DNA from: Maribacter sp.
GTDB taxonomy: Bacteria > Bacteroidota > Bacteroidia > Flavobacteriales > Flavobacteriaceae
NCBI GenBank assembly: GCA_030730545.1
Contig: JANQUX010000244.1
Coordinates: forward strand, 1-5,737
DNA length: 5,737 nucleotides
Direction of reading: 5' to 3'
Below are positions 1 to 5,737 of the stretch, in pieces (within the stretch, counting starts at the first letter, position 1; each line of letters starts with the position of its first letter). The notes under the pieces are model-generated. The model saw only the letters and a program-made list of their open reading frames with translations. It did no database searches and was not told the origin of the DNA. A program made the translations under genes and the position numbers.

Positions 1-133
1 CGTTAGTACCACCATTTACAGGAGTATTATAGCAAATAGGAACGGCACTGGCGCAATCTGGCGACAACTGTGCAAAACAGGTGAAGATGCTAAAAAAGCT
101 AAATACTAAAATAGATATACCATACTTGGTCAT
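1..133 (-). CDS. N-terminus of a secreted, probable T9SS/gliding-associated surface protein (partial)
   Basis: This leftward gene starts with ATG at 133-131 and runs off the left edge after 44 codons with no stop. Residues 1-21 form a signal peptide: a short basic start (MTKY), a hydrophobic core rich in I, L, V and F, and a C-F-A site predicting cleavage before Gln22. The mature protein begins QLSPDCASAVPICYNTPVNG, with Cys26 and Cys34. This pattern (D-C-x-x-A-x-P-I-C ... PVNGGTN) is familiar to me from the N-termini of large Flavobacteriaceae extracellular proteins that end in a gliding-motility/type IX secretion C-terminal domain. That C-terminus is outside the window, so secretion to the periplasm or beyond is well supported while T9SS export is inference. 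Cys19 (F-T-C) does not make a convincing lipobox. AGAAGG lies about 6 bases upstream of the ATG as a possible ribosome-binding site. The gene is divergent from folE and belongs to a separate unit. Confidence 0.72.
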   Translation of the reverse strand, partial: MTKYGISILVFSFFSIFTCFAQLSPDCASAVPICYNTPVNGGTN

Positions 134-210
134 AAAGGCCTTCTGATTTGGAAAACTAAAATTAACTAGACCTTAACGTTATGGCTAATTTATGTTGTGT
201 AATGCCCGCA

Positions 211-245
211 TTTAGTTATAAAGTGGCACATATTGTATATCTTTG
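211..245 (+). promoter_or_regulatory. Bacteroidota-type promoter for folE-cysS
   Basis: TATCTTTG at 238-245 fits the Bacteroidota -7 consensus TAnnTTTG exactly and is followed by CA, as often seen in flavobacterial promoters. A TTTAG stretch at 211-215 lies at about the right distance for the less conserved -33 (TTG/TTTG) element. Transcription would start near 250-253, leaving a leader of about 15-18 bases before the folE ATG at 268. The rest of the 134-bp gap (134-267) must also hold the promoter of the leftward secreted-protein gene. The best minus-strand match is TAGTTTTC (complement of 151-158), one base off consensus and without a clear -33 partner. Confidence 0.6.
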
Positions 246-267
246 CAGCTTCTAAAAGATAGATAAA

Positions 268-948
268 ATGAAAATTGAGGATACACTGGAAAATCAATTT
301 GATGAATTAGGAAATGATCACATTTCTACATCAGAAGATACTCCTTTACGTTCAGATGCCTTTGATTTGGATGATGCCGAAAAGATTGAACGCATTCGCG
401 AAAATGTACGTGAAATTATGCTAACCTTAGGTTTAGATTTAACCGATGATAGCCTAAAAGGCACTCCGAACCGAGTTGCTAAAATGTATGTAAACGAAAT
501 ATTCGGTGGCTTGAGCCCTGCAAGAAAACCTAAGGCTTCTACTTTTGATAATAAGTACAAGTATGGTGAAATGTTGGTTGAAAAGAATATTACTCTTTAC
601 TCCACTTGCGAACATCATTTACTACCCATTGTAGGTCGCGCACATGTTGCCTATATTTCTAATGGTACCGTTGTTGGTCTTTCTAAGATGAACCGTATTG
701 TTGATTATTACGCTAAACGTCCGCAAGTTCAAGAGCGCTTAAATATTCAAATAGTAAGAGAATTACAAAAAGCTTTAGGTACTGAAGATGTTGCTTGTGT
801 TATTGATGCAAAACACCTTTGTGTAAATTCTAGAGGAATTCGCGATATAGAAAGCAGCACAGTAACAGCTGAATATGGCGGTAAATTCAAAGAAGAATTG
901 GTACGCCGCGAATTCTTAAATTACCTTAATCTAGATACCCATTTTTAA
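268..948 (+). CDS. folE: GTP cyclohydrolase I (FolE, type IA)
   Basis: FolE converts GTP to 7,8-dihydroneopterin triphosphate plus formate, the first step of tetrahydrofolate synthesis, in the cytoplasm. The 226-residue length is typical (the E. coli enzyme has 222). Residues about 1-40 are an acidic, poorly conserved extension, and the T-fold catalytic domain follows. The motif STCEHHLLP supplies zinc ligands Cys114 and His117 and the catalytic His116. The third zinc ligand, Cys185, and a second active-site histidine, His183, lie in [12 protein letters not shown]. The GLSKMNRIV and RPQVQERL segments (about 137-158) are classic family signatures. The presence of the Cys/His zinc set identifies the IA type rather than the zinc-independent IB (FolE2) type. 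The ATG at 268 lies just downstream of the promoter and a purine-rich stretch (AAAAGATAGATAAA), and no better start exists upstream. cysS follows after 14 bases, so the two are probably co-transcribed. Confidence 0.97.
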   Translation: MKIEDTLENQFDELGNDHISTSEDTPLRSDAFDLDDAEKIERIRENVREIMLTLGLDLTDDSLKGTPNRVAKMYVNEIFGGLSPARKPKASTFDNKYKYGEMLVEKNITLYSTCEHHLLPIVGRAHVAYISNGTVVGLSKMNRIVDYYAKRPQVQERLNIQIVRELQKALGTEDVACVIDAKHLCVNSRGIRDIESSTVTAEYGGKFKEELVRREFLNYLNLDTHF

Positions 949-962
949 TAGCATATAGCTTC

Positions 963-2441
963 ATGCAATTGTACGAAAACCAAGAAATTAAAGTATACAA
1001 TTCCTTATCAGGAAAAAAAGAAGTTTTCAAACCCATAAATGAAGGCCATATAGGCATGTATGTTTGTGGGCCAACAGTTTATAGCAATGTGCATTTAGGA
1101 AACTGTAGAACTTTCATGTCTTTTGATATGATTTTCAGATACTTTAGACACCTCGGTTACAAAGTACGTTATGTTCGTAATATTACTGATGCCGGTCACT
1201 TAGTTGATGATGCAGAAGATGGCGAAGATAAAATTGCAAAAAAAGCAAGATTAGAAAAGTTAGAACCGATGGAAGTCGTTCAGCGATACACTGTTGACTT
1301 TCATAATATATTAGAGAAATTTAATTTTCTTCCCCCTAGTATTGAGCCCACAGCTACAGGACATATAATAGAACAGATTGAAATTATTAAGGATATTCTT
1401 GAAAAAGGATTTGCCTATGAAACCAATGGTTCTGTATATTTTGACGTCGCTAAGTTCAACGAAGAGCATGAGTACGGTAAATTAAGTGGCCGTAAGCTTG
1501 AAGACATGATTGCAAACACCCGTGATCTTGCCGCTCAAGACGACAAGCACAATCCGCAAGACTTTGCCCTTTGGAAAAAAGCAGAACCACAACATATTAT
1601 GAGGTGGCCTTCGCCATGGGGCGACGGATTCCCAGGGTGGCATTTAGAATGTACAGCCATGAGTACAAAATACTTAGGCGAAACATTCGATATTCACGGA
1701 GGTGGAATGGATTTAAAATTCCCACACCACGAATGTGAAATTGCACAGGCTGAAGCTTGTAATGGCAAAAGCCCTGTAAACTACTGGTTACATGCCAATA
1801 TGTTGACCTTGAACGGAAGAAAAATGGCTAAATCTACAGGTAATAGCATTTTGCCTGGTGAGATATTTTCTGGTGAAAACGAGATTCTGAGCAAGCCCTT
1901 TTCCCCTTCTATGGTGCGTTTCTTTATGATGCAGGCACATTATACCAGTATTTTAGATATGAGTAATGATGCATTATTGGCATCTGAAAAAGGTTTCAAT
2001 AAATTGATGGAAGCTATCAATTCATTAAAATCTTTAGAAACTGGCAAAACGACCGATTTTGATGTTGCAGCTTGGAAAGCATCTTGCTATGCAGCCATGA
2101 ACGATGATTTTAATTCGCCTATTTTAATTGCGAAGCTATTTGACGCTGTTAAGCACATTAACCTTGTCAAAGAAGGTGCTGAATCTATTACCGAAGAAGA
2201 CAAATTAGAATTGGAGAACACCATACACAGCTTTATTTTTGATGTTTTAGGTTTAGAGTACAAAAGTAGTTCTGATGCCGATACCGAAAAGCTAGGTGGT
2301 GTAGTTGAGTTATTGATCGAATTACGTAAATCTGCCAGGGAAAATAAAGATTTTGCCACATCTGATCAAATACGTGACCAATTAGCAGCACTAGGTATTC
2401 AATTAAAAGACGGTAAAGAAGGTACTACGTATAGCCTTTAG
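963..2441 (+). CDS. cysS: Cysteinyl-tRNA synthetase
   Basis: CysRS charges tRNA-Cys with cysteine using ATP; it is an essential cytoplasmic class Ia synthetase. At 492 residues it is somewhat longer than the E. coli enzyme (461). The HIGH-type ATP motif appears as HLGN at 44-47, just after the CGPTVY segment, and the KMSKS-type loop is KMAKS at 287-291. The zinc site that selects cysteine is intact: Cys35, Cys230 (WHLEC), His255 and Glu259 in [10 protein letters not shown], with the same 25-residue spacing between the second Cys and the His as in E. coli. The C-terminal part (about 340-492) is helical and contains the usual [20 protein letters not shown] region that contacts tRNA. The start at 963 is supported by the familiar N-terminus ([20 protein letters not shown]). 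It lies 14 bases after folE with no terminator between, so transcription from the folE promoter is expected. No key residue is missing. Confidence 0.98.
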   Translation: MQLYENQEIKVYNSLSGKKEVFKPINEGHIGMYVCGPTVYSNVHLGNCRTFMSFDMIFRYFRHLGYKVRYVRNITDAGHLVDDAEDGEDKIAKKARLEKLEPMEVVQRYTVDFHNILEKFNFLPPSIEPTATGHIIEQIEIIKDILEKGFAYETNGSVYFDVAKFNEEHEYGKLSGRKLEDMIANTRDLAAQDDKHNPQDFALWKKAEPQHIMRWPSPWGDGFPGWHLECTAMSTKYLGETFDIHGGGMDLKFPHHECEIAQAEACNGKSPVNYWLHANMLTLNGRKMAKSTGNSILPGEIFSGENEILSKPFSPSMVRFFMMQAHYTSILDMSNDALLASEKGFNKLMEAINSLKSLETGKTTDFDVAAWKASCYAAMNDDFNSPILIAKLFDAVKHINLVKEGAESITEEDKLELENTIHSFIFDVLGLEYKSSSDADTEKLGGVVELLIELRKSARENKDFATSDQIRDQLAALGIQLKDGKEGTTYSL

Positions 2442-2442
2442 T

Positions 2443-3378
2443 TTAATCTAAAAATCTAGATTTTTGAATTTTAGACTGGTATTCACCAGGAGCTATCTGT
2501 TGCCTTGTTTTGAAAACTCTATTAAAGTAAGATCTACTTTCAAATCCGCAATCGAGATACACATCTTTAATACTTCGTTTAGGATCTTGCAGTAAACCAA
2601 CTGCTAGCTTTATTCGCTCATTATTTATGAACTCAACAGGAGAGATACCTAGCTCTAGTTTAAAAGTTCTATAAAAATGTGACGGACTCATACAAGCTAT
2701 CTTACTAAGCGCATCTACAGTTAATGCCTTATGCACATTATCTCTAATGTAACGTATAACTTCTGTCAGCCTACTTTCTTTTTTAATAGACAAAGTAGCA
2801 TTACTATAAATTTTGCGCTCATTAGTCTGTAGAATTCTAATAATAAGTTCACGCAACATATTATCTACAAACAAATCTTTAGAAGGGTGCTCTTCAGAAA
2901 ACAAAAACAAAAGCCGTTGTATAATTTGATATATACCTCTGTCATTTACAAAATGAAAATTGTAGTCCATTAATCCCCATGCATCCTTATTACTTTTAGG
3001 CATGTTCTCATTCATGAATTGCAATACCTTGTTTATTTTATCCTCAGAAATAGCCATTGCCAAACACCTAGTTGGGTTCTTTGCCATTGCTTCAGGAAAA
3101 TCAATGCACATTCCTTCATTAGCGGGTAAAACCAAAGACTCGCCTGGTAAAAAATCAAAAGATTCATAATCGCGCAAGTGCATAATCTTCTTTCCTTGAA
3201 TCATACTCGCCAAAACAGGTTGTTCAAATTTCAAAAGAACACTAGCTGCCTGCTCATGAGTTTCAAAAACATGCATTGCAGCGTTATTCATCGTGTAAGA
3301 GGTTTGGTTTTCAACCATGGTCTCTAAACGTCTCCCTTTTAAGAAATTTTCAGCTAAGTGAATCACAGTATTTTTCAT
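2443..3378 (-). CDS. AraC-family transcriptional regulator
   Basis: This is a 311-residue cytoplasmic DNA-binding regulator. The C-terminal part (about 202-305) is a complete AraC/XylS domain with two helix-turn-helix units. The first is about 219-241 (LTVDALSKIACMSPSHFYRTFK), ending in the usual GISPVEFINNERIKLA linker. The second is about 268-290 (SIKDVYLDCGFESRSYFNRVFK), followed by the Pro-Gly-Glu-Tyr ending. The N-terminal 190 residues look like a cupin-type sensor of the AraC_N kind, with a VLASMIQGKKIMHL strand and a FLPGESLVLPA turn at about 55-86. The ligand cannot be read from sequence. The ATG at 3378-3376 gives a sensible full-length sensor; Met21 or Met30 would cut into it. It is divergent from the aldehyde dehydrogenase gene across 183 bp, so it probably controls that operon and perhaps itself. 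Its stop is one base from the cysS stop, which leaves it convergent with the housekeeping genes. Confidence 0.93.
   Translation of the reverse strand: MKNTVIHLAENFLKGRRLETMVENQTSYTMNNAAMHVFETHEQAASVLLKFEQPVLASMIQGKKIMHLRDYESFDFLPGESLVLPANEGMCIDFPEAMAKNPTRCLAMAISEDKINKVLQFMNENMPKSNKDAWGLMDYNFHFVNDRGIYQIIQRLLFLFSEEHPSKDLFVDNMLRELIIRILQTNERKIYSNATLSIKKESRLTEVIRYIRDNVHKALTVDALSKIACMSPSHFYRTFKLELGISPVEFINNERIKLAVGLLQDPKRSIKDVYLDCGFESRSYFNRVFKTRQQIAPGEYQSKIQKSRFLD
2450..2465. terminator. AT-only palindrome at the cysS/araC convergence, weak candidate bidirectional terminator
   Basis: AAAAATCTAGATTTTT is a perfect 16-base palindrome 9 bases after the cysS stop, inside the last codons of the convergent regulator gene (Lys-Ser-Arg-Phe region). 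Read in either direction it ends in a T-run, as a bidirectional terminator would. However, the hairpin would have an AT-only stem and a tight CTAG loop, so it would be weak. With only one base between the two stop codons there is no other room for a terminator, which is the main reason to list it. It may be chance in AT-rich DNA. Confidence 0.25.
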
Positions 3379-3439
3379 TTTATTTTAAGGAATTTATAAA
3401 AAATTATACTTAAAAAAATTATAATAACATTAAATGATA

Positions 3440-3457
3440 GAATAGTTCACACTATTC
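3440..3457. repeat. Inverted repeat, candidate operator
   Basis: GAATAGT and ACTATTC form perfect 7-base arms around a TCAC spacer. The dyad lies 62 bp upstream of the regulator start codon and 104 bp upstream of the aldehyde dehydrogenase start. AraC-family proteins usually bind direct rather than inverted half-sites, so this could be an autoregulatory site, a site for another protein, or chance. Confidence 0.35.
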
Positions 3458-3460
3458 GTA

Positions 3461-3492
3461 GAATGCGTCAGATGAATTGAATACGTGAGAAG
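3461..3492 (+). repeat. Imperfect direct repeat pair, candidate AraC-type activator sites
   Basis: GAATGCGTCAGATG (3461-3474) and GAATACGTGAGAAG (3479-3492) agree at 11 of 14 positions and start 18 bases apart. The second copy directly abuts TACATTTA (3493-3500), the best -7 candidate for the aldehyde dehydrogenase gene, so a bound protein would cover the -33 zone as class II activators do. Weaker GAAT-led copies (8 of 14 matches) start at 3440 and 3501, giving start-to-start steps of 21, 18 and 22 bases. That phase is close to two helical turns, but in AT-rich DNA GAAT alone is weak evidence. Confidence 0.35.
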
Positions 3493-3561
3493 TACATTTA
3501 GAATATCGAAATAGCAGACCTAAAAGGATTAGACTTCTATTATTAACTTAAATCATATATT

Positions 3562-5085
3562 ATGAGCACAACAGCAACTGTAGAAAAAGACGTACTTCAA
3601 AAACCCAAGTTCAAAAACCAATATGAAAACTTCATTGGCGGAAAATGGGTTGCGCCTAGTAAAGGAGAATATTTTGACAATATCTCACCAGTAGATGGCA
3701 AATCATTCACCAAAATACCTCGATCCACAGCAGAAGATATAGACTTGGCAATTGATGCCGCATGGGTGGCCGCAAAATCTTGGAACGCTTCTTCTGCAAC
3801 GGAAAGAAGTAATATGCTTTTAAAAATCGCCGATAAAATAGAGCAAAATTTAGAAGTATTGGCAAGAGCTGAAACTTGGGATAATGGTAAAGCAATTCGC
3901 GAAACCAGAGCTGCAGATTTACCTTTGGCCGTAGATCACTTTAGATATTTTGCAGGAGTCATTAGAGCAGAAGAAGGATCGGTCAGTGAATTAGATTCTA
4001 ATACAGTTGCATTAAATATAACAGAACCCTTAGGTGTCGTAGGTCAAATTATACCATGGAATTTCCCCTTATTAATGGCTACGTGGAAATTAGCGCCGGC
4101 ATTGGCCGCAGGTAACTGTGTGGTACTTAAGCCTGCAGAACAAACCCCGGTAGCAATTTTAATATTAATGGAAATCATTGAAGGTATTCTACCAGATGGT
4201 GTTCTAAACGTGGTAAACGGTTTTGGTGCAGAAGCAGGCAAACCATTGGCATCTAGCCCAAGAATAGACAAAATTGCCTTTACAGGAGAAACTACAACCG
4301 GGCAATTAATTATGCAGTATGCTTCTAAAAATATTACACCCGTTACATTAGAACTTGGCGGTAAATCTCCGAATGTATTCTTTGAGAGTATTATGGATGC
4401 CGATGATGATTTTTTCGACAAGTGTTTGGAGGGTGCGAATATGTTTGCATTAAACCAAGGCGAAGTTTGTACTTGTCCGTCACGTATGCTAGTTCAAGAA
4501 AGTATTTATGATAAGTTTATAGAACGTGTAATCGAACGCACCAAGGCAATTAAAATGGGGCACCCCTTAGACCCTAACACCATGATGGGTGCTCAAGCTT
4601 CTAACGACCAATTTGAAAAAATTCTTAACTACATACAAATAGGTAAAGAAGAAGGTTGTGAAGTTCTTACTGGTGGCGAGCAAGCATATAATGAAGGTTT
4701 AGAAGGTGGCTACTATGTTCAGCCGACGATATTAAAAGGACATAATAAGATGCGTGTTTTTCAAGAAGAGATTTTTGGTCCCGTGCTTTGTGTTACAACC
4801 TTCAAGGATGAAGCAGAAGCGATTGAAATTGCTAATGACACTTTGTATGGACTAGGTGCCGGCGTATGGACAAGAGATACTCACCAAGCATATCAAATTT
4901 CTAGAGCTATAAAAGCAGGTAGAGTTTGGGTAAACTGTTATCATTTATACCCTGCACACGCTCCTTTCGGCGGATACAAAAAATCAGGGATCGGTAGAGA
5001 AAATCACAAAATGATGTTGGCTCACTATCGTCAAACCAAAAACATGCTAATCTCTTACGATAAGAAAAAAATGGGATTCTTTTAA
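3562..5085 (+). CDS. aldB: NAD-dependent aldehyde dehydrogenase, AldB/ExaC type
   Basis: This enzyme oxidises an aldehyde to its carboxylic acid with NAD(P)+; AldB/ExaC relatives act on acetaldehyde and similar short aldehydes in the cytoplasm. The 507 residues match the family (AldB 512, ExaC about 506). All core residues are present: oxyanion Asn167 in IPWNFP, cofactor Lys190 and Glu193 in [13 protein letters not shown] at 240-247, general-base Glu264 in LELGGKSP, nucleophile Cys303 in [11 protein letters not shown], and Glu403/Phe405 in EEIFGPV. Glu193 at this position usually favours NAD+ over NADP+. The [11 protein letters not shown] motif, [13 protein letters not shown], the [23 protein letters not shown] stretch (about 458-480) and the C-terminal [20 protein letters not shown] distinguish AldB/ExaC from betaine or general aldehyde dehydrogenases. 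The true substrate is not provable from sequence. The ATG at 3562 gives the usual N-terminus ahead of the FIGGKWV strand. The DUF779 gene follows after 14 bases in the same operon. Confidence 0.93.
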   Translation: MSTTATVEKDVLQKPKFKNQYENFIGGKWVAPSKGEYFDNISPVDGKSFTKIPRSTAEDIDLAIDAAWVAAKSWNASSATERSNMLLKIADKIEQNLEVLARAETWDNGKAIRETRAADLPLAVDHFRYFAGVIRAEEGSVSELDSNTVALNITEPLGVVGQIIPWNFPLLMATWKLAPALAAGNCVVLKPAEQTPVAILILMEIIEGILPDGVLNVVNGFGAEAGKPLASSPRIDKIAFTGETTTGQLIMQYASKNITPVTLELGGKSPNVFFESIMDADDDFFDKCLEGANMFALNQGEVCTCPSRMLVQESIYDKFIERVIERTKAIKMGHPLDPNTMMGAQASNDQFEKILNYIQIGKEEGCEVLTGGEQAYNEGLEGGYYVQPTILKGHNKMRVFQEEIFGPVLCVTTFKDEAEAIEIANDTLYGLGAGVWTRDTHQAYQISRAIKAGRVWVNCYHLYPAHAPFGGYKKSGIGRENHKMMLAHYRQTKNMLISYDKKKMGFF

Positions 5086-5099
5086 ACAACAAAAATTAT

Positions 5100-5474
5100 A
5101 TGAAAACTAAGCGAGTATTAGTAACCGAAGAAGCAGCTGCTGTAATCTCAGAGCTCAAAAAGAAGCATGGCGAACTTATGTTTCACCAAAGTGGTGGTTG
5201 CTGCGATGGCTCTGCGCCAATGTGTTTTGAGAAAGGTGAATTAATGCTCGATGATAACGATGTATGCCTAGGCAGAATTGAGGGGTGTGACTTTCATATG
5301 TCGCGAGATCAATTTGAATATTGGAAACACACTCAACTCACCATTGATGTGACCCCTGGTATCGGTTCAAGTTTTTCATTAGAAATACCCATGGGTATTC
5401 GATTCTTAATCAAATCTAGATTGTATTCTGAAGAAGAAGCCGAACATTTAGAACCGATTAGAATTGGAGCCTAG
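5100..5474 (+). CDS. DUF779 family protein, aldehyde dehydrogenase partner of unknown function
   Basis: A 124-residue soluble protein with no signal peptide or membrane segment. I recognise it as DUF779 (COG3564) from three blocks: FHQSGGCCDGSAPMC (28-42), GCDFHMS (62-68) with YWKHTQL (74-80), and SFSLEIPMGIRFLIKSR (91-107). Its five cysteines (34, 35, 42, 56, 63) plus His29, His66 and His77 sit mainly in the conserved blocks, which suggests metal binding or redox chemistry; this is inference, as no function is established to my knowledge. In many bacteria DUF779 genes lie directly beside AldB/ExaC-type aldehyde dehydrogenases, as here, with a 14-base gap and no intervening terminator. That supports a role tied to the enzyme, such as maturation, cysteine protection or substrate handling. 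The ATG at 5100 is the natural start, preceded by an A-rich leader. A strong terminator follows 18 bases after the stop. Confidence 0.88.
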   Translation: MKTKRVLVTEEAAAVISELKKKHGELMFHQSGGCCDGSAPMCFEKGELMLDDNDVCLGRIEGCDFHMSRDQFEYWKHTQLTIDVTPGIGSSFSLEIPMGIRFLIKSRLYSEEEAEHLEPIRIGA

Positions 5475-5492
5475 AAATAATAAGTAATAGAT

Positions 5493-5530
5493 ACAAGTCC
5501 TGATGATTTTCATCGGGACTTGTTATTTTC
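5493..5530 (+). terminator. Intrinsic terminator of the aldehyde dehydrogenase-DUF779 operon
   Basis: ACAAGTCC (5493-5500) pairs with GGACTTGT (5516-5523), and GATGA (5502-5506) pairs with TCATC (5510-5514), joined by one T-G wobble. The result is a continuous 14-bp stem with a TTT loop, followed by TATTTTC. It separates the operon from yidD. Confidence 0.88.
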
Positions 5531-5550
5531 AACCGTTAGTAGTTTTGTAG

Positions 5551-5558
5551 TAAATTTG
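5551..5558 (+). promoter_or_regulatory. Candidate -7 element of the yidD promoter
   Basis: TAAATTTG matches the Bacteroidota -7 consensus TAnnTTTG and would start transcription near 5563-5567, about 10-14 bases before the GTG at 5577. No clean TTG lies at the right distance for a -33 element; a TTTTC run at 5526-5530 is the nearest candidate and overlaps the terminator tail. A promoter is expected here because the preceding terminator isolates yidD from the upstream operon. Confidence 0.45.
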
Positions 5559-5576
5559 TGATATTAATTTATACCT

Positions 5577-5737
5577 GTGAACATCTCAATAAAAAAAATA
5601 CTTATAGCCCCTTTTGTATTTCTAGTCCGTTTTTACCAAGTGGCAATATCCCCATATACTCCCGCTACATGTAGATACTCACCAACGTGTTCTCAGTATA
5701 CTTTAGAAGCATTAAAAAAGCACGGTTTATTTAAAGG
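5577..5737 (+). CDS. yidD: Membrane protein insertion efficiency factor YidD (partial)
   Basis: YidD is a small protein at the inner face of the cytoplasmic membrane that assists YidC/Sec-dependent insertion of membrane proteins. The window holds the first 53 codons; the family is usually about 70-85 residues, so most of it is present and it runs off the right edge. The signature is clear: an amphipathic/hydrophobic start ([20 protein letters not shown]), then [20 protein letters not shown] with the paired cysteines Cys32 and Cys38, then [10 protein letters not shown]. The frame is closed by a TAA at 5565-5567, and no ATG occurs between that stop and the conserved region. The GTG at 5577 is therefore the best start, giving MNISIKKIL. 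In many bacteria yidD sits between rnpA and yidC; here it stands apart from them, at least on its upstream side. Confidence 0.93.
   Translation, partial: MNISIKKILIAPFVFLVRFYQVAISPYTPATCRYSPTCSQYTLEALKKHGLFK

Larger units (their letters stand above)
3379..3561. promoter_or_regulatory. Divergent control region between araC-type regulator and aldehyde dehydrogenase
   Basis: This 183-bp AT-rich region separates two divergent genes and holds no open frame worth calling. It contains a dyad (3440-3457), a pair of similar 14-base direct repeats (3461-3474 and 3479-3492), and TACATTTA at 3493-3500, one base off the TAnnTTTG -7 consensus. No exact + strand TAnnTTTG and no properly spaced -33 element is present, which suits an activator-dependent promoter. 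On the minus strand, the two matches to TAATTTTT (complements of 3399-3406 and 3414-3421) are weak candidates for the regulator's own promoter. The aldehyde dehydrogenase ATG has no recognisable Shine-Dalgarno sequence, as is common in this group. The existence of promoters here is required by gene layout; the exact elements are tentative. Confidence 0.55.

Noticed and set aside
1..133. The partial secreted protein as a lipoprotein with Cys19 as the lipid-anchored residue.
   Set aside because: The residues before Cys19 (I-F-T) do not form a lipobox, and the C-F-A site with Gln22 fits signal peptidase I better.
268..390. The acidic N-terminal extension of FolE as an added domain.
   Set aside because: Total length (226) is normal for type IA FolE, whose N-terminal region is variable, and no separate domain is visible.
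949..962. A separate promoter or terminator between folE and cysS.
   Set aside because: The gap is only 14 bases, with no hairpin and no TAnnTTTG box, so the pair is best read as one transcription unit.
2476..2489. Hairpin CTGGT-ATTC-ACCAG near the end of the regulator gene, considered as a terminator.
   Set aside because: The stem is only 5 bp, it lies in codons of the conserved Pro-Gly-Glu-Tyr region, and no T-run follows directly on either strand.
4044..4421. A 125-codon open frame on the minus strand inside the aldehyde dehydrogenase gene.
   Set aside because: It is fully antisense to a strongly conserved gene, its translation resembles no family, and it has no promoter or ribosome-binding signal. 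Other antisense frames in folE, cysS and the dehydrogenase were dismissed for the same reasons.

Overview
The window looks like a chromosomal segment of a marine-type Flavobacteriaceae member (Bacteroidota). The clues are low GC content, A-rich translation starts without strong Shine-Dalgarno sequences, a TAnnTTTG-type -7 promoter element in front of folE, FolE and CysRS proteins of Bacteroidota type, and a secreted protein whose mature N-terminus resembles the large gliding-motility/type IX secretion substrates of this family. The genus cannot be named from the sequence alone.

Layout. Positions 1-133 (-) hold the first 44 codons of a secreted protein that continues off the left edge. A 134-bp divergent intergenic region follows, with a good promoter for the rightward genes. 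folE (268-948, GTP cyclohydrolase I) and cysS (963-2441, cysteinyl-tRNA synthetase) are 14 bp apart and probably co-transcribed. cysS converges on an AraC-family regulator gene (2443-3378, -) with a single base between the two stop codons. The regulator is divergent, across 183 bp, from an AldB/ExaC-type aldehyde dehydrogenase gene (3562-5085, +). That gene is followed 14 bp later by a DUF779 gene (5100-5474, +). A strong intrinsic terminator (5493-5530) closes this unit. A new promoter-like element then leads into yidD (5577 to the right edge, partial, GTG start).

How the parts fit. folE-cysS and yidD are housekeeping genes. Between them sits a self-contained module: a regulator, a divergent control region, an aldehyde dehydrogenase and a small Cys-rich partner protein of unknown function. 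The expected logic is that the AraC-type protein senses an alcohol/aldehyde-related signal and activates the aldehyde dehydrogenase-DUF779 operon, which oxidises an aldehyde (probably acetaldehyde or another short aldehyde) to the acid with NAD+. The control region lacks a canonical -7 box on the + strand but carries repeats suitable for an activator. This regulatory reading is inference.

I found no tRNA, rRNA, CRISPR array, insertion sequence or phage element. The least-understood component is the DUF779 protein, together with the repeat-bearing control region upstream of its operon.
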